A stretch of 64,000 nt of DNA from Peribacillus loiseleuriae. Lineage in GTDB: Bacteria > Bacillota > Bacilli > Bacillales > DSM-1321. Shown here piece by piece: positions 28,691 through 38,358 of this stretch (positions are counted from its first letter, which is position 1; every line of letters starts with the position of its first letter). The DNA lies in assembly GCF_001183985.1 (NCBI RefSeq), contig NZ_LFZW01000001.1, forward strand, positions 2,588,065-2,652,064. Direction: 5' to 3'. The notes under the pieces were generated by a model. It did no database searches and was not told the origin of the DNA. It saw only the letters and a list, made by a program, of their open reading frames with translations. The translations under genes and the position numbers were made by a program.

Positions 28691-29125
28691 TTGGAAATAT
28701 ACGTTACGAATTATTTTTTTAGTAAAAGACAAAAATGGCTTGCTTCCATTTTAGGATTTATAGAATCATTAGTGTATGTATTTGGTTTAGCCATTATCTT
28801 TACAGGTGAGCAATCCATTTGGGCTACGCTTGTATATGCGATTGGTTTTTCCGTAGGAATTGCTATTGGAGGATATGTAGAGGAGAGACTTGCTATTGGG
28901 TATACCACAATTGTCGCCAATATTACGAATAGAAATGATGATTTTATCTCACCCTTACACCAAGAAGGTTTTGGTGTCAGATTATTTGTTGGAGAAGGAA
29001 AAGATAGTAAACGCTATAAGCTTGAAATCTTAACATTACGAAGTAGAGAAAAAGAATTGTTTTCTATAATACAAAAATATGTGCTCTCTGCATTTTTAAT
29101 TTCTTACGAAGCAAGTAAATTTTGA
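28691..29125 (+). pseudogene. DUF2179/UPF0316 (YebE-like) membrane protein, N-terminally broken
   Basis: The frame QKWLASILGFIESLVYVFGL, GYVEERLAIGYTTIVANIT and FGVRLFVGEGKDSKRYKLEI is the body of a UPF0316/DUF2179 protein (membrane part plus cytosolic DUF2179 domain). These proteins are about 170-180 aa and start with an extra membrane segment. Here the matching N-terminal stretch (YTLRIIFLVKDK) lies in another frame just before 28735, so a one-base slip in an A-run has separated it. TTG at 28691 would give only a 144-aa truncated product. Confidence 0.55.
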
Positions 29126-29329
29126 ACGATTCGTATAGTGATTTAGCAGATACGGTTGATGCTTTGCCTATATTTTAGAAAAAAGAACAAGGTTAGTTGT
29201 TAGGTGGTACCTCTTACTATTTAAACTACAGGTCAGTCATAGCAACTTAAGGAAAGGAAGAATTGAAGGTAAATTAATAAACCTCCTGCTAATTATTTAG
29301 CCAGAGGTTTATTATAATATATTTGTTAG

Positions 29330-29600
29330 ATCCATCACATCTGTAAGACTTCATCTGGAGAAATCTGATTTCCATGTCAGCTAAAGGTAATGATTATTAA
29401 CCTCGTGACGTGAATACTTCTAATTAATTATGTCGATTATGCTCATCTGTTAAACTCTTACCAAGTGGTCAATGTGCATTACCTGGATAACCTTCAGTTC
29501 CGATTTCAACAGCATGTAAACCCTCTGATCTTATGTTTATCAAACATCTCTTCATTTGATTGATCTGCATATAAAACAGTAAATACGCCTAGTTCTATGT
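29330..29600 (-). pseudogene. sugar phosphate isomerase/epimerase (TIM barrel) N-terminal fragment
   Basis: The minus-strand frames read LGVFTVLYADQSNEEMFD, LHAVEIGTEGYPGNAHCPLG and ISALSCHGNQISPDEVLQM, with stops and shifts between them. This matches the first third of AP-endonuclease-type sugar isomerases/epimerases that are co-transcribed with Gfo/Idh/MocA dehydrogenases. Its position immediately 3' of the dehydrogenase pair shows that it was the next gene in the operon. The C-terminal two thirds are absent. Confidence 0.7.
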
Positions 29601-30626
29601 TTACATACCCTCTTTACTGCTACTGTTTTCATAAATAGCATCGATAATTTGCGATACTTGCAAGGCTTCTTCAGGCTTTACAATAAGTTCATCTATTCCA
29701 TGGCAGACGTCTATAAAGTTTTTTAGCTGCAGAAGTCCCGTGGCTTCTTCAACTGGAAGCCATGCTGGTTCACTGTTAAATAGCATTCCATTCTTTGATG
29801 AATAAAGTTCAAATGGAAACACACTTAGTCCCCCGTCAACACCAGATATGCTGACATGTTCTTGATCCTCTTTAATGTTAGCTGCCCATGATGTTTCAAA
29901 AAGCAGGGAAGTTCCATTTTCAAATTTGATATAGGCGGTTACATGGTCATCCACATTAAATGTTTTATGGTCAAATTCACCCCACATATTCACTTGATTC
30001 TCTGTTTTGCTTAACGCATTATATGTGCTACCGCATACTGTGACATGTTTCGGATTCCCCATTAACCAAAGAGCTAAATCAAGTAGATGACACCCATAAT
30101 CAATCAAGCTACCACCACCTTGAAGTTCTTTATTGGTAAAAACACCCCATCCTGGTACCTTACGACGTCTTAATGCCTGAACTCTGGCCACAAGCGGCTT
30201 TCCGACTCCATGCATCATTTTCTTAGCTGACTGTGCTTCTTTCATAAAACGGTAGTGATACCCAATAGCTAACACCTTTTTTGCTTTCGTTGCGGCTGTA
30301 ATCATTGCTTCACATTCTGCCGTAGTAAGAGCCATTGGTTTTTCACAGAACACATTAACACCTGCACCCAAAGCGGCAATTGAGATTTCAGCGTGAAACT
30401 TATTCGGTGTACAGATACACACTGCATCAACTTCAGGAAATACATCTCGGTAGTTTTCAAATACATGAGTAATTTGATGTGTTTCAGCTACTTCCTTGGC
30501 ACGTTCTAAATTCACATCACTAACCGCAGTGATAATACATTGATCATTTAGTTGCAATAAAGCGGGGATATGGCGGCCTTTGGCAATACCACCTATCCCA
30601 ATGATTCCTATTCGAAGCTTATTCAT
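29601..30626 (-). CDS. Gfo/Idh/MocA family oxidoreductase
   Basis: The 341-aa protein has an N-terminal Rossmann fold GIIGIGGIAKGRHIPAL, with CEKPMALTTAECEAMI (catalytic-lysine motif CEKP) near residue 96. The C-terminal substrate domain includes GGGSLIDYGCHLLDLALWLM (His in the DxGxHxxD-like motif). It is an NAD(P)-dependent dehydrogenase of sugars or inositols. It is the penultimate recognisable gene of the LacI-controlled operon, 16 bp after a paralogous dehydrogenase. The RBS GAGGAG precedes ATG. Substrate not determinable. Confidence 0.9.
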   Translation of the reverse strand: MNKLRIGIIGIGGIAKGRHIPALLQLNDQCIITAVSDVNLERAKEVAETHQITHVFENYRDVFPEVDAVCICTPNKFHAEISIAALGAGVNVFCEKPMALTTAECEAMITAATKAKKVLAIGYHYRFMKEAQSAKKMMHGVGKPLVARVQALRRRKVPGWGVFTNKELQGGGSLIDYGCHLLDLALWLMGNPKHVTVCGSTYNALSKTENQVNMWGEFDHKTFNVDDHVTAYIKFENGTSLLFETSWAANIKEDQEHVSISGVDGGLSVFPFELYSSKNGMLFNSEPAWLPVEEATGLLQLKNFIDVCHGIDELIVKPEEALQVSQIIDAIYENSSSKEGM

Positions 30627-30642
30627 ATGTGTCTCCTCTTAT

Positions 30643-31671
30643 TTACACGCGGGTAATTTGTTTTGTTTCGTTAGATCTTAGAGCTGCTAATATGACTTCT
30701 AATGATTTCATGCCTTCCTCGCCATTTACCGGTGGTTCTTTTTCCTGAACAACGGATTCCACAAATTGTTCAACAATATGTGAGTTTACCTGCCCACCAT
30801 TTTCATTAGACTGAATTTTACCAAGCTTATAGTTCACACTTTCTCCAGTCGCATACTGCACAACTAAGGAGTATGTCGGATCCTCTTCTAAACGAAGAAT
30901 CGCTTTCTCACCGTAAATAATCGTTGAATTATCTTCCTTACTGACATAAGACCAGCTTGCTGCAAGCGTGCCGATAATACCACTCTCAGTTTTCAGTACA
31001 CAAATCGCATTATCATCTACATTTGCAAAGTCCTTTGCGCTAGTCTCAATAAATGCACCCACTTCTACAAATTCTTCACCAAGCAAATAACGAAGTAAAT
31101 CTGTTTTATGTACGCCTAGGTCACCCATTGCTCCAATGAATGCCTTTTCCTTTTGAAAAAACCATCCTTCTTTTCCTTCCACACTCCATCCTTCTGGTCC
31201 ACCATGTCCGAAAGCCGTACGGAAGCTATAAATCTTGCCCAATTCCCCATTTTCTATCAATTGACGCGCTTTTTGGTGTGATGGAACAAAGCGCTGATTA
31301 TGAGCAATCATTAATTTTTTTCCATTTTTTTCAGCCGATTCAATCATTGCCTGTGCTTCTTCCTTTGAAGTCGCTATCGGCTTTTCACATAGAACATGTA
31401 CACCCGCGTTTAAAGCAATTATAGAGATGGGTGCATGAAGATAGTTTGGTGTACATACACTTACTGCGTCAACTTCACCACTTTGTAATAATTCTTCATA
31501 GTTCGTATACACTTTTGCCCCGTACTTTTCAGCCACTTCTTGTGCACGCTCCTCAACAACGTCACAAACCGCAATAATCTGTACATTTTGATTCATTGCA
31601 TACTCCGGTAAATGACGATGCTGAGCAATACTGCCACATCCAATTACGCCAACTTTTAATTTCCCCATCAT
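30643..31671 (-). CDS. Gfo/Idh/MocA family oxidoreductase (paralogue)
   Basis: The 342-aa protein has a Rossmann motif GVIGCGSIAQHRHLPEYAMN, the catalytic LCEKPIATSKEEAQAMIES near residue 95, and GAMGDLGVHKTDLLRYLLGE in the substrate domain. It resembles the downstream gene but is clearly diverged, so the two probably act on successive or different sugar oxidation states. GGGGGA precedes ATG. It lies 20 bp downstream of the ThuA-like gene. Confidence 0.9.
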   Translation of the reverse strand: MMGKLKVGVIGCGSIAQHRHLPEYAMNQNVQIIAVCDVVEERAQEVAEKYGAKVYTNYEELLQSGEVDAVSVCTPNYLHAPISIIALNAGVHVLCEKPIATSKEEAQAMIESAEKNGKKLMIAHNQRFVPSHQKARQLIENGELGKIYSFRTAFGHGGPEGWSVEGKEGWFFQKEKAFIGAMGDLGVHKTDLLRYLLGEEFVEVGAFIETSAKDFANVDDNAICVLKTESGIIGTLAASWSYVSKEDNSTIIYGEKAILRLEEDPTYSLVVQYATGESVNYKLGKIQSNENGGQVNSHIVEQFVESVVQEKEPPVNGEEGMKSLEVILAALRSNETKQITRV

Positions 31672-31691
31672 TACTTCCCCCTTGGATTAAA

Positions 31692-32417
31692 TTAGTTGTT
31701 CAATGAAAGCTTTTCTAACGGTTGTGAATTTCCATAAACCGGACGATTACTCTTTATGGGCTGTGCCCATTTCACGGCATTCACAATAACTCGTTGGATA
31801 TCTTTGTTATGGTATGTCGGATAGGTTTCATGTCCAGGTCGGAAATAGAACACTTTACCATTTCCACGATTATATGCGCAGCCGCTTCGGAACACTTCTC
31901 CTCCTTCAAACCAGCTTGTAAAAATAAGCTCATCTGGGACTGGTATGTCAAAATGTTCTCCGTACATCTCTTCTTTGGCTAATTCAATATACTCTCCAAT
32001 TCCTTCAACAATCGGATGGCTTGGTGCTACTACCCAGAGACGTTCTTTCTCACCAGCCTCCCTCCATTTTAAATCACAACTTGTCCCCATTAATGATTTG
32101 AAAATTTTAGAGAAATGCCCAGAATGAAGCACAATTAGTCCCATTCCATCCAAAACACGTTGGTGTACTTTATGGACCACTTCATCCTTCACTTCCCCGT
32201 GTGCAAGGTGCCCCCACCAAATTAGCACATCGGTATTGTTTAAAATCTCATCTGTTAAACCGTTTTCTGGCTCATCCAAGGTAGCCGTTCCTGCCTCAAA
32301 TCCTGCTTCTGTTAGAAATTCCGCAATTGTACCATGAATTCCATTTGGATATATATCTCCTACAACTGGATTTTTTTTCTCATGACGATTTTCATTCCAT
32401 ACTGTTACTTTTATCAT
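31692..32417 (-). CDS. ThuA-domain (trehalose-utilization-like) protein
   Basis: The protein is 241 aa from the ATG at 32415-32417 with TAGGTG upstream. The class-I-glutamine-amidotransferase-like ThuA fold is shown by [54 protein letters not shown] and [17 protein letters not shown]. Family members assist disaccharide catabolism, possibly 3-keto-sugar handling; the chemistry is poorly defined. Together with two Gfo/Idh/MocA enzymes and an epimerase it suggests an oxidative sugar or 3-keto-glycoside pathway (inference). Confidence 0.85.
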   Translation of the reverse strand: MIKVTVWNENRHEKKNPVVGDIYPNGIHGTIAEFLTEAGFEAGTATLDEPENGLTDEILNNTDVLIWWGHLAHGEVKDEVVHKVHQRVLDGMGLIVLHSGHFSKIFKSLMGTSCDLKWREAGEKERLWVVAPSHPIVEGIGEYIELAKEEMYGEHFDIPVPDELIFTSWFEGGEVFRSGCAYNRGNGKVFYFRPGHETYPTYHNKDIQRVIVNAVKWAQPIKSNRPVYGNSQPLEKLSLNN

Positions 32418-32580
32418 GTTTAGCACCTAGCTTTCTTCAAATATATTAATATACTGATATTCAATTAAAATTTAACCGGTTCCACCACTAAAAATGCTAT
32501 TTCTTTCACCTTAATGATTCTTTTACCATTTTTATATGATACAAAATGTGTGATTTCCTATCATATACTCTACTTCGTTA

Positions 32581-33402
32581 TTAACCTTTTACTGAGGCAC
32601 CAGCTATTCCTTCGATAAAACGTTTTTGGAATATAATATAAACGATTATGACTGGAATTATTGAAATAGCTGTAGCTGCAAATAAACCACCATAATCGGT
32701 TGAATATTGGCCGTTAAACATCGCTAAGCCCACTGCTATTAGTTGTTTTGAATCAGTATTAATCACCAAATATGGCCAGAGATAATCTTCCCACACCCAT
32801 AAAAACTGAAATATAGCTACACTTGATATTGCGTTTCGCGACATAGGGAATATAATACGGTGAAAAATATAAAACTCTGATGCCCCATCAATTCTGGCCG
32901 CCTCAATGACTTCATCAGGTATTGACATAATATTTTGTCGTAATACATATATCCCAAATCCACTAACAAGCGAAGGAATGATTAAAGCTGCATAACTATC
33001 CATCCATCCGAATTTTTCCATCATGTCATATTTAGGGATAATCGTTACTGCCCAAGGAATCATCATTGTTCCTAAGATTAAACCAAATAATTGGTCTCTC
33101 CCTTTAAATTTATATTTTGCTAATACAAATCCAATGATTGAGCTTGTATAGATGACACAAGCCGTAATAACCGTTGCAATGATTAATGTGTTCAAAAACA
33201 TCGTCATAAACTGGAAGTTTTCTTGCACTTTTATATAATTCGAAAAATTAAAGTGCTCGGGCCAAAAGCTCCCACCTATTTTGACTATCTCACTATTGGT
33301 TTTAAAAGATGAGACCAACATCCATACAAAAGGAAATACCGTAATAATCAAAAAAAATACAAGAAGTAGATTAAAGGATGTTACTTTCACTTTTTGCAGC
33401 AT
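32581..33402 (-). CDS. carbohydrate ABC transporter permease (MalG type)
   Basis: The 273-aa inner-membrane protein has six predicted helices, starting with LLLVFFLIITVFPFVWMLVS. The ATPase-contacting EAA loop is EVIEAARIDGASEFYIFHRI. The C-terminus RFIEGIAGASVKG is typical of MalG-like CUT1 permeases. It lies 5 bp after its partner permease. No ATPase gene is in the operon, so a shared MsmX-type ATPase is implied. Confidence 0.92.
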   Translation of the reverse strand: MLQKVKVTSFNLLLVFFLIITVFPFVWMLVSSFKTNSEIVKIGGSFWPEHFNFSNYIKVQENFQFMTMFLNTLIIATVITACVIYTSSIIGFVLAKYKFKGRDQLFGLILGTMMIPWAVTIIPKYDMMEKFGWMDSYAALIIPSLVSGFGIYVLRQNIMSIPDEVIEAARIDGASEFYIFHRIIFPMSRNAISSVAIFQFLWVWEDYLWPYLVINTDSKQLIAVGLAMFNGQYSTDYGGLFAATAISIIPVIIVYIIFQKRFIEGIAGASVKG

Positions 33403-33407
33403 TCTAG

Positions 33408-34280
33408 TTAGTTCCTTTCCTTGGTCAATTTAAATGAAATAAGGGTTAATAATCCAATAAAGAAAAATAATACGATTGACATGGCTGAAGCTGTTCCAAA
33501 GTTATAATTCTGAAATGCCTCATCAAATATCAAATAAGATATCGTATAGGTTGATGTTCCTGGTCCCCCCTCAGTCATAACCAATATCTGAATATAAGAT
33601 TGCAAATAAGTAATCAGGGATGTGACAGCTACAAGCATTGTTGTTGGTTTTAGCAATGGCCAAGTAATGTACTTAAACTTTTCCCAACCACTTGCGCCAT
33701 CAATATCGGCCGCTTCAAAACAGTCATCTGGCAATGACATTAAGCCACCTAAGTAGATTATTGTTGCATACCCAAAATCTTTCCAGATTGTCATTAGCAT
33801 GACGGAACCTAGGGCTGTGTCCTTATTTTTTAACCAGTTAATATCTAAACCAAAAATATCATTAATTAAACCAAATTGAGGATTATAAAGCCAAACCCAT
33901 ACAAATGAAACAGCAACAAGTGGGGTGATTGTTGGCATGTAATAAACCGTTCGGAATGTAGTTTTAAATCTTGCTAGCTTCGAAAATAGGGCAAGGGCTA
34001 AAAGTAAACCAATTAGAACTCTAAAAACAATCACGACAATTGAAAAAATCATTGTATTCGACATCGAAGTCCAAAACAGTTTATCCTTTAGGATTTCTGT
34101 ATAGTTGCGGATACCGTTAAAATCAAATGTACCATTCATTGGATTCCAGTTATAGAAGCTTCCTACTAAGGCCATTCCAATTGGATAAATCAGAAATACT
34201 GCAAAATAGATAAGCAATAAGGTGACAACTATATTCTTTAAAGTGAAAATACTGTTATTCCTACGTCCGACGTTTTCCAT
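33408..34280 (-). CDS. carbohydrate ABC transporter permease (MalF type)
   Basis: The 290-aa inner-membrane protein has six predicted helices, the EAA loop DCFEAADIDGASGWEKFKYI, and FYNWNPMNGTFDFNGIRNYT after helix 1, as in CUT1 MalF/UgpA-like permeases. It forms the membrane channel with the following gene and receives substrate from the lipoprotein encoded upstream. Confidence 0.92.
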   Translation of the reverse strand: MENVGRRNNSIFTLKNIVVTLLLIYFAVFLIYPIGMALVGSFYNWNPMNGTFDFNGIRNYTEILKDKLFWTSMSNTMIFSIVVIVFRVLIGLLLALALFSKLARFKTTFRTVYYMPTITPLVAVSFVWVWLYNPQFGLINDIFGLDINWLKNKDTALGSVMLMTIWKDFGYATIIYLGGLMSLPDDCFEAADIDGASGWEKFKYITWPLLKPTTMLVAVTSLITYLQSYIQILVMTEGGPGTSTYTISYLIFDEAFQNYNFGTASAMSIVLFFFIGLLTLISFKLTKERN

Positions 34281-34390
34281 ATTCCACTCTCACTTTCTAC
34301 AAACGCTAGAAGTTAATTAAGATCAACCTTCACATTTCAGAATATGTAAAGGTTGATTTTGAGACCTTTATGCTATCACTAAAACCGCTT

Positions 34391-35773
34391 TCATCTTTCT
34401 GAATAGAATTTATATTTTGATTCCACTGTTTCAAAATCAGCATTCTTCATATCTTTTTCCATTTGTTTTTGACCAGCCTTTATTGCATCTTTAATATCGA
34501 CACCATTATAGAAAATTTCTTCAAACACTCTTCCTGATTGAGTTTCAACAGCGCTCGGGAACGAGCCTGGCCATATATAACGATCAACGTTTGGAGCAAG
34601 AGCCCTTAATACAGGATCTGCAAGAATATCAGGGTCTTTAGCAAGTGATCTTTTTGAAGGGAAAGATGCGTTGAATAACGAAAACTCCCTACCAAAATCT
34701 TCACCAGCTAAAATAAATTTTAAGAAGTCTTGTGCAACTGCTTGCTCTTCTCTTGAAGCATTTGCATTGATACCAGGTGTACTCTCACCATTGTAGCGAT
34801 CAAAAGCAAATGGAACTTCATCCGTTGGCGTTGGAATTCGGAAAACTCCCCACTCAATATCAGGGTAATTATTGTTCAATTCCCCTTGCATCCATCCCCA
34901 TTTGTAAACCATTGCAGATTGTCCATTACCAAAGCTTTTTGTCGAGTCATCCCCAAAGTCTGGTGATCCAACATGGAATTTGTTGTATAGATCATAGAGC
35001 ATTTGTGTGTTTCCAATCGTTGTCTTATTATCAAAATCAACTGTTTTTCCATCCTTTTTAAATAATAATTCTCCCTTTTGATAACCTAAACCAGCAATAA
35101 TAGCTTTGTAAGTTTCCCCATTGAAATTAAATCCGGCTTGTATCAATTTTCCCGTTGCATCTTTTTTAGTCAACTTTTCAGCTACTTGAATGAATTGATC
35201 CCATGTAGTCGGGATATTTGTTTCAGTAAGACCAGCTTCTTTCCACATCTTTTTATTATAGTAAATATTTCCAGAGTTAATAGCATAATCAATATAGTAA
35301 ACATGATCATCGATAACATGCGAGGTCACTCCTATGTAATCTTTATCCAACGCTTCGGTTGAAATATCATATGGCGCCATGAATTTGATAATATTTGAAT
35401 GATATGAATTATGGACATTAAACAACGCAGGTCCATTCTTTCCTTTTAATTGAAGTGGAAGTTTAGTCCAATAATCATCCCACGGTTGGTTTACAACTTT
35501 TATTTTAACGTTGGGATAAATTTTTTCATAAGCATCTACTTGCTTTTGGAAAACTTCCTTTCCACCCCAGGTCCATAATTCTATTGCAATTGTTTCACCA
35601 TTATTTACAAGTTTGTTAGGGTCAAATTTCACATTCTCCCCGATGACTTCCATACCCTTATCCGACTTTTCATCTTTTGAAAGCCCTTTAAGACTTTTGT
35701 CTTCTCCTGAACAAGCAGCTAAAGCCAAAAATAAACATAGAGTTAAGAGACTAATAACTAATTTCCTCACCAT
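34391..35773 (-). CDS. sugar ABC transporter substrate-binding lipoprotein
   Basis: The 460-aa protein is of the family-1 extracellular solute-binding type. The signal peptide and lipobox are in LCLFLALAACSGED. ELWTWGGKEVFQKQVDAYEK and WKEAGLTETNIPTTWDQFIQ are typical of CUT1 binding proteins. GGAGGGG lies before the ATG at 35771-35773. It is the first gene of the transport operon, directly downstream of the LacI gene and its twin operators. Ligand unknown. Confidence 0.92.
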   Translation of the reverse strand: MVRKLVISLLTLCLFLALAACSGEDKSLKGLSKDEKSDKGMEVIGENVKFDPNKLVNNGETIAIELWTWGGKEVFQKQVDAYEKIYPNVKIKVVNQPWDDYWTKLPLQLKGKNGPALFNVHNSYHSNIIKFMAPYDISTEALDKDYIGVTSHVIDDHVYYIDYAINSGNIYYNKKMWKEAGLTETNIPTTWDQFIQVAEKLTKKDATGKLIQAGFNFNGETYKAIIAGLGYQKGELLFKKDGKTVDFDNKTTIGNTQMLYDLYNKFHVGSPDFGDDSTKSFGNGQSAMVYKWGWMQGELNNNYPDIEWGVFRIPTPTDEVPFAFDRYNGESTPGINANASREEQAVAQDFLKFILAGEDFGREFSLFNASFPSKRSLAKDPDILADPVLRALAPNVDRYIWPGSFPSAVETQSGRVFEEIFYNGVDIKDAIKAGQKQMEKDMKNADFETVESKYKFYSER

Positions 35774-35789
35774 TTACCCCTCCTATTAG

Positions 35790-35803
35790 GTTTAACGTTA
35801 AAC
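35790..35803 (-). promoter_or_regulatory. LacI-type operator O1
   Basis: GTTTAACGTTAAAC is a perfect 14-bp palindrome with the central CG of LacI/GalR sites. It lies 17 bp before the binding-protein start codon and would block initiation. Confidence 0.85.
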
Positions 35804-35834
35804 TTCTTAAAAAAATATTGACCTTCTAGTTCTT

Positions 35835-35852
35835 AGGTTTAACGTTAAACCT
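35835..35852 (-). promoter_or_regulatory. LacI-type operator O2
   Basis: AGGTTTAACGTTAAACCT is an 18-bp perfect palindrome sharing the core of O1, 47 bp away centre to centre. The paired sites suggest cooperative or looped repression. Confidence 0.88.
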
Positions 35853-35871
35853 TTTTCTGAATATTATCATA

Positions 35872-35889
35872 TTGAAAACGCTATCGCAA
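35872..35889 (-). promoter_or_regulatory. cre-like (CcpA) site
   Basis: TTGAAAACGCTATCGCAA fits the WTGNAANCGNWNNC core of catabolite-responsive elements. It lies between the LacI stop codon and the operators, upstream of the transport operon. Confidence 0.6.
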
Positions 35890-36927
35890 TTACTTTTTAA
35901 ATTTTTTCACAGATTCTCTAGTAATTAATTGGATAGGTAGTTCTACTTTCTTTGATTCTTGATTAGTATCAACGTTTAATGATTCAATTAACAAAGTTGC
36001 GGCTTTCCTTCCCTTTAATCGTATGTCTTGACGAATAGATGTTAACTTCGGACTTACAAACTGTGACATAACTATGTCATCAAATCCTACGACCGAAAGA
36101 TCATTCGGGACCAAAATGCCCTTGTTTTTGAGATTATCCATAATTTCGATCGCTAAATAATCAGCCGTAAATACTAACCCAGTGATATCATCTATTTTTT
36201 TTACTATCTCATCACAAAATTCGGCCAAGCTGACTTTCGTTTTATCATATTCAAATATAAATTCCTTGTTCTGTTTAACACCGTGATTGTTAAGAGCCTC
36301 CAAATATCCTAAATAACGTCGTTCAATAACTCCACCAGAAACAATGGGGTACGAAACAAAACCTATGTTGTGATGTCCGTTCTCAATTAAATGCTCGGTT
36401 GCTATTTTAGATCCTTCCCAATCATTAATTCCAACAGTTAAATGCATTGAACGAGAATTTTTATGATCAACTTCTATGTCTATTAAAACCAACGGTGTAT
36501 TTATGCTTCGTTCCAGATCTATTACATCATTTACCAAAAATCCTAAACAAATCACCCCATCTATTTTCCAAGTTTTTAAAACCTGCTGGATTTCACTTAT
36601 CGATGATATAGAACGGACTAATAAGTAATATCCATTATCTTTCAATATCTCATCAACTCCACCAAGTATTTCAGTATTAAACGGACTTTCAAATAAAGTC
36701 CCTTCTGTCAGTTGATTAAAAAAGACCCCAATTAGTTTTGATTTGTTATTAACTAAAGACCTTGCATTCATGTTTGGAATGTAATTATATTTTTCTAAGA
36801 TTGATTGAACCCTATTTACAGTTTCAGTTGAAACTCTAGATGCCCTATTATGAATAACATTTGATACCGTGGTAACACTTACATTTGCCTCTCTAGCAAT
36901 ATCCTTTATTGTTGCCAACTCCTTCAT
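35890..36927 (-). CDS. LacI-family repressor
   Basis: The 345-aa regulator has the N-terminal HTH and hinge (TIKDIAREANVSVTTVSNVI then HNRASRVSTETVNRV). A periplasmic-binding-like effector domain follows (KSKLIGVFFNQLTEG, DVIDLERSINTPLVLIDIEV, DLSVVGFDDIVMSQFVSPKL). It most likely binds the twin GTTTAACGTTAAAC palindromes and represses the downstream ABC/dehydrogenase operon until its sugar appears. Confidence 0.92.
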   Translation of the reverse strand: MKELATIKDIAREANVSVTTVSNVIHNRASRVSTETVNRVQSILEKYNYIPNMNARSLVNNKSKLIGVFFNQLTEGTLFESPFNTEILGGVDEILKDNGYYLLVRSISSISEIQQVLKTWKIDGVICLGFLVNDVIDLERSINTPLVLIDIEVDHKNSRSMHLTVGINDWEGSKIATEHLIENGHHNIGFVSYPIVSGGVIERRYLGYLEALNNHGVKQNKEFIFEYDKTKVSLAEFCDEIVKKIDDITGLVFTADYLAIEIMDNLKNKGILVPNDLSVVGFDDIVMSQFVSPKLTSIRQDIRLKGRKAATLLIESLNVDTNQESKKVELPIQLITRESVKKFKK

Positions 36928-37066
36928 CCTTTCCCTTTATACTATTAATATCAAGTATCTATAACAATACTTTTCACCAACTTGCTTCTATCAATTTCTA
37001 CATCGGTATAGAACTTCTCTCCATAAGGGTACTATAAGCGGTTTCTATAATAAACTATCAACCCAC

Positions 37067-37366
37067 TTAACAAAACAACTTTTTTATCATTTTCGCGGGA
37101 TTTCCTCCGACTACCACGTTATCTGGAACATCTCTGATCACAACAGATCCAGAAGAAATTAGTGCATTGTTTCCAATGGTAACGCCTGAATTAATAACGG
37201 CTCGTCTTCCAATCGTTACAAGTTTTGTTTACTCAATTTCTGTAATCCGCTCTTCTGTATTCACATGATGAGTGTTTTTGTGGATATGTTCGCCTGGAGC
37301 TATCATACAGTTCCTTCCGAAAGTAACAGGACCTCCACCTAAAATCGTACAATAAAAATTCGCATA
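37067..37366 (-). pseudogene. maltose/galactoside O-acetyltransferase, C-terminal fragment
   Basis: The hexapeptide-repeat frame reads YANFYCTILGGGPVTFGRNC, then GEHIHKNTHHVNTEERITE, an in-frame stop, then [20 protein letters not shown] and [20 protein letters not shown]. This is the second half of a Maa/LacA-type acetyltransferase. The N-terminus is missing and the stop breaks the rest. Confidence 0.8.
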
Positions 37367-37402
37367 GAAATTCCCCCTACGTTACTATTATACCCATAGT
37401 CA

Positions 37403-37690
37403 GCGAATATTAGGGTCATTTTTTATGGACTGATAGGTCGTATAGGCATCATAAGCCGCAATTCCTAAGCGAATCGCAAGGAAAATAAAATGATTGGGAA
37501 TATGAACGCTCCATCATGATCCACGAAATTCACCGGATTATTATCCGCATAGAGATACATGTTGCTGTCGGCTACGATATCACGGGTGATAAAACGGCCA
37601 ATTTCTGGATTGTAGTAACGAGACTTCAAATAATAGAAGCCTGTTTCTTCATCGTACACATAGCTCGCGTAACGGAAATAGCTCGGCCAC
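37403..37690 (-). pseudogene. RHS-repeat protein core/C-terminal fragment
   Basis: YASYVYDEETGFYYLKSRYY, NPEIGRFITRD and MYLYADNNPVNFVDHDG is the RHS-associated core that precedes a polymorphic toxin tip. The tail IAAYDAYTTYQSIKN follows after a frameshift. The rest of the large repeat protein is absent. Polymorphic toxin shells of this type belong to contact-dependent systems. Confidence 0.85.
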
Positions 37691-38070
37691 TAAAACTCTA
37701 CATGTTGGCGACAGAGCACCGGACGCTCCTTGTATAGGACGAAAGGTTCAAGTCGCTTATTCGAGCTCTAGCAGGGGCCACACTTCACCCTGCTAGCCTT
37801 TGGAGCCCAACGCCGATTAAGACAAGCTGGCCGATTGGTGATGCCGAATTACGCTGCTACGCCGTCGGTAACGGTCTCGGAGTTAACAACTATCGCCTCG
37901 ACGACACAACCGGCAAGCTGAGCAGTATTTACGGCATCACTGGTGAAACATTAGTGCTAATCCGACCAGACGGTTACATTGGAAGCATTATCACTAACGA
38001 CTGGCTAGCCAACTTCAACAACTTTGTCAGCATGTTTGCCACACAGTCCAATACGATTAACTCGAACTAA
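37688..38070 (+). pseudogene. FAD-dependent monooxygenase (phenol-hydroxylase-like), C-terminal fragment
   Basis: LHVGDRAPDAPC, a shifted frame GPHFTLLAFGAQ, then YAVGNGLGVNNYRLDDTTG and GETLVLIRPDGYIGSI ending with TAA at 38068-38070. This is the thioredoxin-like C-terminal domain of FAD_binding_3 aromatic monooxygenases. At least two frameshifts are present. Base composition is visibly GC-richer than the surroundings, which suggests transfer. Confidence 0.7.
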
Positions 38071-38139
38071 GGACCACTTAGGACATTGTTGAATTACACA
38101 GTATGTACCGACATTGTCCACCATTCTGCCTACATTATT

Positions 38140-38182
38140 CCTTCTTTCGCTAAATTTACAATTTAGTGACGGAAGGATTTTT
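38140..38182 (+). terminator. terminator-like hairpin
   Basis: CCTTCTTTCGCTAAAT / ATTTAGTGACGGAAGG with a short loop, followed by ATTTTT. Confidence 0.55.
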
Positions 38183-38187
38183 AAATA

Positions 38188-38252
38188 ACTATATTACTTT
38201 TCAAACGACTTTATTGTAAATTAAACAACTTTATTATCCTTGTTTAACAACA
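38188..38252. repeat. degenerate ~20-bp units (ACTTT array)
   Basis: CAAACGACTTTATTGTAAATT and AAACAACTTTATTATCC are successive units of the type seen at 56910-57010 and 58978-59060. Confidence 0.4.
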
Positions 38253-38358
38253 AAATCGATATTCTCAAATTGAAATGGCAAACGGTTTAAATCGAGTTTA
38301 GAAAATAAGAAAAGATAAGTCTATTGCAGATTGTCACTGCAACTTTTCCTTACTTCTA

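Noticed and set aside
28691..29125. Intact UPF0316 gene from a TTG start
   Set aside because: The missing N-terminal segment is readable in another frame immediately upstream, so the gene is broken, not simply short.
37516..37737. 73-codon plus-strand frame
   Set aside because: It is a shadow of the RHS fragment read on the opposite strand.
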